DNA of 64,000 bases from Phyllostachys edulis. Lineage: Eukaryota; Streptophyta; Magnoliopsida; Poales; Poaceae. Below the pieces are notes generated by a model that ran no database searches, was not told the origin of the DNA, and saw only the letters and a list, made by a program, of their open reading frames with translations. How positions within the stretch are numbered: position 1 is the first letter of the stretch; every line of letters starts with the position of its first letter. Both the position numbers and the translations under genes were made by a program. The stretch covers positions 87,317,333-87,381,332 of the forward strand of contig CM070548.1 of assembly GCA_036346405.1 (NCBI GenBank), read 5' to 3'. Of this stretch, positions 58,301 to 64,000 are shown piece by piece.

Positions 58301-61300
58301 CGATGACGGCGGCGACCGGCATCTTCATTCCTCTCGTGCTTGTCTTATTAAAAACCTAGTTATAATTGAATTAATTGCGTAAAAACATGGGCACGTAAAT
58401 ATTTCAGAGAAAAAGTGAAATTTTCTTGATATTTTATAGATACAATGTTACTGCCTTGTTAAAAACCTTACGCCCCAGAGTGATGTTCCCCGAGTAAGGA
58501 AAAAAGTACAATAACAACATGCGTACATACTAACTACTCATCAATGTCGAGATCGTTCATGCATTCGAGGTCAGCATACGCTTGCATGATCTCAAGATCC
58601 TCCGGTTGATGTTGTTGCCGCTCTTTAGCCAATTCCCAATCCTTGGCGCATGTGATTGCCTCCACCATCTTAGGTGTGAGGGATAATCTTCTTTCTTCAA
58701 TTATTCTCTCTATCATGCTGAACGTTGCTTCTGAAGAGACAGTAGACACCGGCACCAGCAGAACATCCCGTGCGAAATGTGATAGCACAGGAAATACCCG
58801 CTTGTTGTTCTTCTACCACTCGAGCAAGTCTATCTTTCCACCGGAAAGATCAGAATCGATGTTTGCAAAATCATGCTCCAGGTAGTGGTTTAGCTCTGAA
58901 ACAAAATTCCACAAGGGGGTTGCCTGAGACTAAGAGGGCAAAGAACTGGACTTGCCCTTTAACTTCTTCCACAAGTGGGATATCAAGCTTTTCTTTCCTT
59001 GTTGCGTCTGATGTGAGGCCTTCGATCTCGCGCTGCTGCTGAATTTGTCATGATACATGCGAAAAACACAAAAAAAAAACTCCTATTTGACATGTGCAAA
59101 AGCTTCCGAGTAATCAAGACCGAGATATTCACCTATTCCCTCCATACCGATCTGCAAACCTGGCAACTTTTTCGTAGAATCGAAAATAATAGCAAAGCAA
59201 TACACGTGTGAAATAGAACTAAAATGTTTAATAAATTTTTCCTCCATTAGTACGATAGCATGACCTAAAAAGGGATCCTCCCTAGATTTGGTAATCTTGT
59301 CTGCAATTAACCAAATAAATTATATAACTAAGGAAGAGGTAGGGTAATAAACACCAGATAACATCTTTGTTGCTTTATAAAATGGTTTTAAAAACTCTCG
59401 AAAATGACTAGCAATCTGCCAATCTGAATTAGTAACTACCAATTCATTGTTTTGAGAGTTAGCATTGACAAAGACGGATATGACATGTTCGTACCCTTGT
59501 AACATCTTTAACATGATGTAGTTCGAGTTCCACCTCACCTTCATGTCGAGATGAATTTTCTTGGCTCCTTCCCATTAGTTGCGTAGTACTCCGCGAACCT
59601 GGCTACCACTTATGGGGAATTTGTGAGGTAACAAACGGAGTTGCAGACACTATTCAAATATCCTATCAATCGCTTGCATACCGTCTTGAACAACAAGATT
59701 CAAGATATGGCATACGCATCTTTGGTGGAGAACATAACCACCAATATACATCTACAATCTTGGGGTGAGGATGTTTATATTAGTCGTGTTCGCTGATGCG
59801 TTATCAAGAGTTATAGAAGCAATCTTATCATCTATCTTAAAATCATCAAGTACGTGTAGTATACGCTCGACAATGGCCTCTCCCGTGTGTGATTCGTTAA
59901 TTACCTTAAACCCTATGACTCTTGTTTAGCTTGTAAGTGTCATCTAAATAATGGGCTACAACACTAAGGGCACTTCTCTGGTGTGATGATATCCAAATGT
60001 CTGAAGTTATAGCAAAAGAGAACTGAACTTGTAGGAATAGTTCTTTTAGCTCTGCTAGTTCCTTACGATACATCCGTGAAATATCAGATGTAGTGGTTCT
60101 CCTACTAACATGTTGGTACTGTGGGCAAAAGCCACGTTGGACTATTCTTTCGATGCGCGACTTTCACCCATCCTAATCGGTTGATCTTCCGCAACAATAT
60201 ATCTAGCAATTTCCTCACGGGCAGAAAGTGGGTTGTATACCCAAGTACTTACAGAGTCATCGGCCTCGAAGTTTAGCTGCGTTTGTACTCCTCCCCCTTG
60301 GCTCTGCGCCCCGATCTTGCGTAAGCATGCTTTGTAGTACCGGTTCAAGTGCCCTATCCCTGTAGCTGTACGAGTGGTTAATTTAGCTTGGCAATAATTA
60401 CAAGTTGCGATATCTACCGTTTGGTCATCTTGGATTTCCTGGCTCCAGGTCATGTGCTTCCAGCAATTCGTCATTTGTCCAGACCTGTCAATGTTGTTGT
60501 CCGTGGACGCAGGAGAGAACTCTGGAGTCCCCATTGGCTCCGGACCGCCCTGGTACTCGTAACTCCATATGACGGCCATCCATACCGTAGTCTCCTATAC
60601 TTGGCGAGAACTGGCGAGCATCAACGGAAGTCGGAGTAGGAGGACTAGGGGAGCGGCGGCGAGAGCTTACACTAAGTCGCCCTGTTGCCCTTTTCGTGCT
60701 ACGACTCCTCGGTAGCATACCGCTCAGGAGCTCCTTGGTGCGCCGACTCCTTAGTAGCATAATAGATAGATGGATGGTGAATAAATGGGAAGAGTACATG
60801 GATGTTGAAGAAATGATGAGAGTATATGGATGACGAAGAAATAAAGTGAGCTGAGAGTGGATGAATAAATGAGCACGAAGCTTCGTTTTATAGGCACGGT
60901 CACACGGAGCGTCGGAGAGAAGAAATACTCGTAAAGCCGTTGCTTCTCTGTGCTTATCACATCAAATTTATGTCATGTCATGTCTCTCGCGTAGAGCCGT
61001 TGTCACTCTGTCTCTCGCGGCTTGCTCGTTGCTTCTCTGTGCTTACCCGTTCTCTCGCGATTGAAAAAAGACATGACTGTGCTTGCTCATTGTCTCTCAC
61101 GATTGAAAAAAGATATGACCAGTCACTCGCTGTCTCGCTCTATCTTTTTTCTCCGGATTCCCTCTGCCTGTGTCTCTCGATTTGAAAGGAAACCAAAACA
61201 TCGGTCACCACCACCACCCAGATTCCCTCTATTCCTTATTTCCAACCTAACCTTCCCTCTCTCTCTCTATCTTGCTTTCCTAATCTTTCCCGACCGGCTT

Positions 61301-62588
61301 GGTTTCCGGCCTACCAAATCCCCAAGCACCCTCCCCCTCCCACTACCACCTCCACTCACCACCTCCACTCATCGCCTCCTCCCGGTGCCTCTTCTCTCTC
61401 CACCTCCCTCCAAGCTCCATGGTGCCGCCTCTTGGCTTGCCTTTGGCCTGGTCTTTGAGCCGCCTCTAGAGCTCCATGATAGCTCTGGCACCGCCGGCTC
61501 CTCGTGTCTACTTGTGCCTTCCCGGACCGCCCAGACCAAGTGTCGTGCACGGCCGGAAGTTTTCATTGCCGCTTGCTCGCGCCGAAGGCTCTCTGGCCAC
61601 TACCTGTTGCGCCGGCTTCATGGTGCCGCCGACCTCGCTTTAGGCCTTTGTGGGAAGCGAGGAGGGAAGAGCCGAGTATGGCCATAGCGGCAAGGAGGCT
61701 TAAGAGCCGAGGCGATCGTCGGACTTCCTCGAAGGCGCTTTGCCATGGACGCCAATCCGTGACTACCCGTGCAAGACACGGACCGACGAGAACATGGATC
61801 TGGCGAAAGCCTTCCGCACGCAAGAATGGCGGTGATTGGCGGGTTCGACCCACATCGATCGGCAATAAGCAGACACCGACGTCGGTTGCGGCGAAAGGGG
61901 AAGGCGGTGCAAGTGGCGGAGTTCCCGGATGCCTTCCATGGGTTCTACGGCTTCCCAAAGCTCGCCGACGCCAACAAGGTCTTGTAGGACATGAAGGCAT
62001 TCGTGGAGAGCAACATGACGGCGTGGAAACCGACCATGCCCGCGCGTGCTCACCGTGCCATGCTGGCCCGATGATTTGCCATGCCGTGTGCCGCCCGACG
62101 GGCTGACTTTCCAGGCCCAGCCCGGCCCACCATTCATGCCGTAACAGCCCAACCTGCCACGTGTCAGGTTGTGCCGTGCTGGGCCGGCCAGGCCTCGGGA
62201 TGGCCTGGAATAGCACGGCCTGACTACCAGCTCTAGGCATCACAGTATCACACACTCAAAAAACGAAAGAGTTTCCCTAAAACAAACCAACAAAAAAATG
62301 TGAAAAAGGTCCATCCGCTTTTCCTGGCCACAGTACACAATCATTAGCCAGTTTCTCCGATAATAGAAAGAACGGCCTCGCAATCGCAGACTCGCAGCAA
62401 AACACTTTCTTTCCTCTAAACAAGCGGTATCGAACCAAATCCAGCGTGGTCTACGCGGTAGAACTGAAGCCGTAGATCCATGAGGTGAAGCTCAAACACT
62501 CGATCTTTCGCGAAAATAACAGGAGATTAATTCGGAATCGCGGGGTTGCGCGCACCTTGTGGGGAGGCTCCTCGCTTGCTCCGTCCAT
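55369..62588 (-). CDS. J-domain (DnaJ/HSP40-type) protein, 6 exons, 121 aa, with transposon-filled intron 1
   Basis: J-domain proteins stimulate the ATPase of HSP70 partners. Minus-strand exons are 62588-62556, 56157-56080, 55986-55911, 55768-55695, 55613-55543 and 55402-55369; together 366 bp, in frame, with GT-AG ends throughout. Exon 1 codes only MDGASEEPPHK. Exon 2 reads DYYKVLEIDYDASDDTIKLS and exon 3 begins KWHPDKHKGD, with the HPD motif at residues 40-42 needed for HSP70 contact. Exon 3 ends FQEINEAYK; later exons read LSDPAKRLEYDFSGCYEINQ and EYLTRFKGMILTCNGLGIDH, ending LRELEPH. The protein lacks the G/F and zinc-finger parts of full DnaJ, so it is a J-domain-only type III protein, known as a conserved small plant family. 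No signal peptide is seen, so cytosol or nucleus is likely. Exon 1 is placed by its in-frame splice and family-like start; an alternative first exon cannot be excluded. Intron 1 (about 6.4 kb) holds two hAT elements. Confidence 0.87.
57461..58013. mobile_element. hAT MITE with 8-bp TSD (imperfect), in intron 1 of the J-domain gene
   Basis: The 553-bp element begins TATGGGTGAAAATGG and ends CCGTTTTCACCCCTG, imperfect inverted repeats. The 8-bp flanks CCTATGCT (57453-57460) and TCTATGTT (58014-58021) match at 6 of 8 positions, fitting an old hAT insertion. The interior is made of GGATATCCG/CGGATA blocks and is non-coding. It lies 79 bp from the larger hAT element. Confidence 0.75.
58534..60799 (-). 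pseudogene. hAT transposase gene (decayed)
   Basis: The N-terminal part (60142-60579) has a BED-type zinc-finger pattern (CNYCQAKLTTRTATGIGHLN, followed by a basic stretch). The middle part at 59320-59544 reads MKVRWNSNYIMLKMLQGYEH, the RWNS-type segment of the hAT core. The C-terminal dimerisation domain (hATC) is at 58534-59040: SELNHYLEHDFAN, then LSHFARDVLLVPVSTVSSEA and RRLSLTPKMVEAITCAKDW, with the end DLDIDE. A TAG replaces one Trp of the usual WW pair near 58813, and further frameshifts separate the parts, so the transposase is dead. It may still show which family mobilised nearby MITEs. An upstream frame to 60799 is possible leader. Confidence 0.85.
61818..62030 (+). pseudogene. Captured fragment of a plant carboxylesterase (alpha/beta-hydrolase, GID1/CXE type)
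   Basis: The plus-strand frame reads MAVIGGFDP, then RRKGKAVQVAEFPDAFHGFY and GFPKLADANKVL. After an in-frame TAG at 61985-61987 it continues DMKAFVESN. This is the C-terminal third of plant CXE/GID1-like carboxylesterases, with the segment around the catalytic His (the HGF motif) preserved. A short frame slip lies near 61850-61880. No N-terminal part with the nucleophile motif (GDSAG) is present. The fragment lies inside the hAT element and on the opposite strand to its transposase, so it was probably captured from a host gene. Confidence 0.65.
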
Positions 62589-62960
62589 GCAGCGTAACAA
62601 TTCATCACCCCCAGCCTCTCGTCGCCACGCCTGTTTTCCTTGTGCTCGCTGTGCGCCTTGGGGCTTCCGGATTCGGCTTTGGTGGATTTGGGACGGCCAA
62701 GGAAGGAATCGCTGTATGGATCGCGAGGCCGGCCGGGTGGGTGGGTGGGATCGGAAGAGTTCTTGTCGCCTCCTCTCCTCTCCTCTCCTTTTTATTTTTC
62801 TCTTTTTTCCCCTCTTGTGAGGATATAGGGTAATGGAGGGAGGCGATGACGTGGATCCGACCCGGACACCTGTTCTTTCGTGTCGCGGAGGGCTCCGTTC
62901 CGTGACCGGAAGAGTAGCTAGGGAGGTTTTGTATACTGTCTCCGTTTAGTTGGGCCGATT
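62589..62960 (-). promoter_or_regulatory. 5' leader and promoter area of the J-domain gene
   Basis: The minus-strand leader upstream of ATG 62588 is GC-rich and contains a (CTCTC)n-type pyrimidine/purine run near 62770-62790. No convincing TATA box is seen. The extent of the leader is not known. Confidence 0.4.
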
Positions 62961-63479
62961 CATCTCGTAAGGCCGAGCACATAATTTTTCCCACTTCAAA
63001 TTACAGCTCCATCTTTGAGTCAGAGATTCGTCCATCAATGGTGTATGGTGCATGTTTCGTTACATCCAGTTATCAAGAAGCGAAAGCTAGCGAAGGAACA
63101 CATGAAAGAACGCAAGATTCCGATATCCAGATTGGATCCATCACCATTCAACGAAGGACAACACACTCAGTAATAGAAAGTGGCTGAAACTTGCAGAATG
63201 AGTTTTACACTTGTACTCTGCGGTATTTCCTGTCAGTTGACTTCGATTGCCTTTTACAGGGTCATTCTATGAAAAATCTGACAAGCCTCCCTTGGCCAAG
63301 TGAGTTTGACCTGGCAAAAAACAAACAAGTCGGATGGATGACAAAAATGAGAAAAGGGAAGAAAAAAAACAGCGGCCAAAGTGAGAATTGGACCTCAGCT
63401 AGTGGCCGCGCTAGCTGCTGAATGCCAGGGAAAAGGTGAAAAACTATCCTGAACTGCATGTGATAATTGCATAAATAGC

Positions 63480-63723
63480 TTTTTTTTTAGTAAAAGGCAG
63501 GAGCTTTGCCAATTTTAATAAAGAAAGAAAGGAGAAACAAGCCCAAGAGAAAAAGAAAGACCGGCAGCAAGAGAAAGCGATAGAGGGCCGCAAAAACTCA
63601 CTGCAGAAAGAGAAAAAAAATACAAAAATTAAACCAAAAAGACTTGCTCTCACAAGTTGATATCCTTTCTGATCTTAAAAGCAAGCTCCAATATGATCAG
63701 CTCCACCTGTTGGAAGATCCTCC
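63480..63723 (-). mobile_element. 5'-truncated LINE (L1-like) 3' end, TSD AATTGCATAAATAGC
   Basis: A 244-bp insert is flanked by a perfect 15-bp duplication (63465-63479 and 63724-63738). Read on the minus strand it ends with an A-rich tail after GGCAAAGCTCCTGCCTTTTA, a typical end of grass L1 LINEs. The long duplication and terminal A-rich tail are the signs of target-primed reverse transcription. No coding part remains. Confidence 0.85.
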
Positions 63724-63799
63724 AATTGCATAAATAGCCTGAGGCCTGCTAAAGAGATTGGCATGCAGTACGTTGCTTTCCCTGCTATGTCTTGTCTCG

Positions 63800-64000
63800 T
63801 GGCGTTTTGTTCGGGGTTAGATTAACCAGGTTAGCTTAATCCAGTTTTTGTGTTTGGCAACTAACTAATCCGAAACACTGTTTGGCTGGGTTAATGGGGT
63901 TAAATTAGTTTAATGTCAATTGTACAGTTTTACCCCGCCCACAAAGAAACATTTTCTCATTTGTCTATAAGCTTTCACCTCTAAACCCCTTGCACCATCG
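63800..64000. other. Window-end intergenic stretch, possible MITE start
   Basis: Short repeats of TTAATCC/GGTTAA occur near 63820-63910, as in some grass MITE ends. The window stops before a partner end could appear. Confidence 0.2.

Larger units (their letters stand above)
58093..62235 (-). mobile_element. hAT transposon (4.14 kb) with perfect 8-bp TSD GGCATCAC
   Basis: The element starts TAGAGCTGGGCATTGGGCCG and ends with the inverted match ...ACCAGCTCTA. It is flanked by GGCATCAC at 58085-58092 and 62236-62243, a perfect 8-bp duplication, the hallmark of hAT. Subterminal regions are rich in GGCCGTGC-type motifs. It carries a decayed minus-strand transposase gene (58534-60579 or further) and, near its right end, a carboxylesterase fragment. 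It lies wholly in intron 1 of the J-domain gene, in the same orientation as that gene. Confidence 0.93.

Noticed and set aside
61022..61687. 221-codon plus-strand frame inside the hAT element
   Set aside because: Pro/Ser/Leu-rich low-complexity reading; only the downstream 61818-62030 part has family resemblance.

Overview
This window is nuclear DNA of a grass (Poaceae). The signs are multi-exon genes with GT-AG introns and GC-rich 5' ends, plant-only families (PLATZ zinc-finger factor, DUF1421-type relic, calcineurin-B-like exon), and a dense load of grass-type transposons (Tat-lineage Ty3/gypsy, CACTA, hAT, MITEs, LINE). The species cannot be named from the sequence alone.

Layout. 1-2564: 5' part of a Tat-lineage Ty3/gypsy element on the minus strand (gag plus one LTR), next to a long second gypsy-type LTR (2567-5779). 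5780-8620: mostly featureless, with one possible exon relic. 8987-10046: an intact four-exon PLATZ gene (minus), with a foldback element about 180 bp upstream of its start codon. 13555-16250: a broken DUF1421-type gene (minus), followed by a 674-bp MITE carrying a compound CA/TA microsatellite. 17575-18374 and 40281-40560: pieces of a broken plus-strand gene; a 42-bp exon at 40497 reads like calcineurin B-like (CBL) calcium sensors. It is split by a 21.9-kb Tat-lineage element (18375-40280) with two LTRs, decayed gag-pol on the minus strand and an antisense spliced gene on the plus strand. A 9.2-kb CACTA transposon (22317-31508, TSD TCT) sits in an intron of that antisense gene.

42.4-46.1 kb: intergenic. 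46165-46704: an intact single-exon gene for a small Cys/Ser-rich plant protein. 46.8-54.4 kb: AT-rich intergenic DNA with tandem repeats, TGCAAC minisatellites and LTR/MITE scraps. 55369-62588: a six-exon J-domain (DnaJ) gene (minus) coding 121 residues. Its first intron is about 6.4 kb and holds a 553-bp hAT MITE and a 4.14-kb hAT element with a perfect 8-bp TSD, which itself carries a decayed transposase and a carboxylesterase gene fragment. 63480-63723: a 5'-truncated LINE with a perfect 15-bp TSD.

Only three genes look intact and cellular: PLATZ, the small Cys/Ser-rich protein and the J-domain protein. They do not form a pathway. I saw no sign of a new biochemical system. The most interesting material is transposon architecture: the antisense gene with its own TATA box, the CACTA element with a duplicated 3' module and an internal copy of its terminal repeat array, gene capture by the hAT element, and the transposon-built first intron of the J-domain gene.
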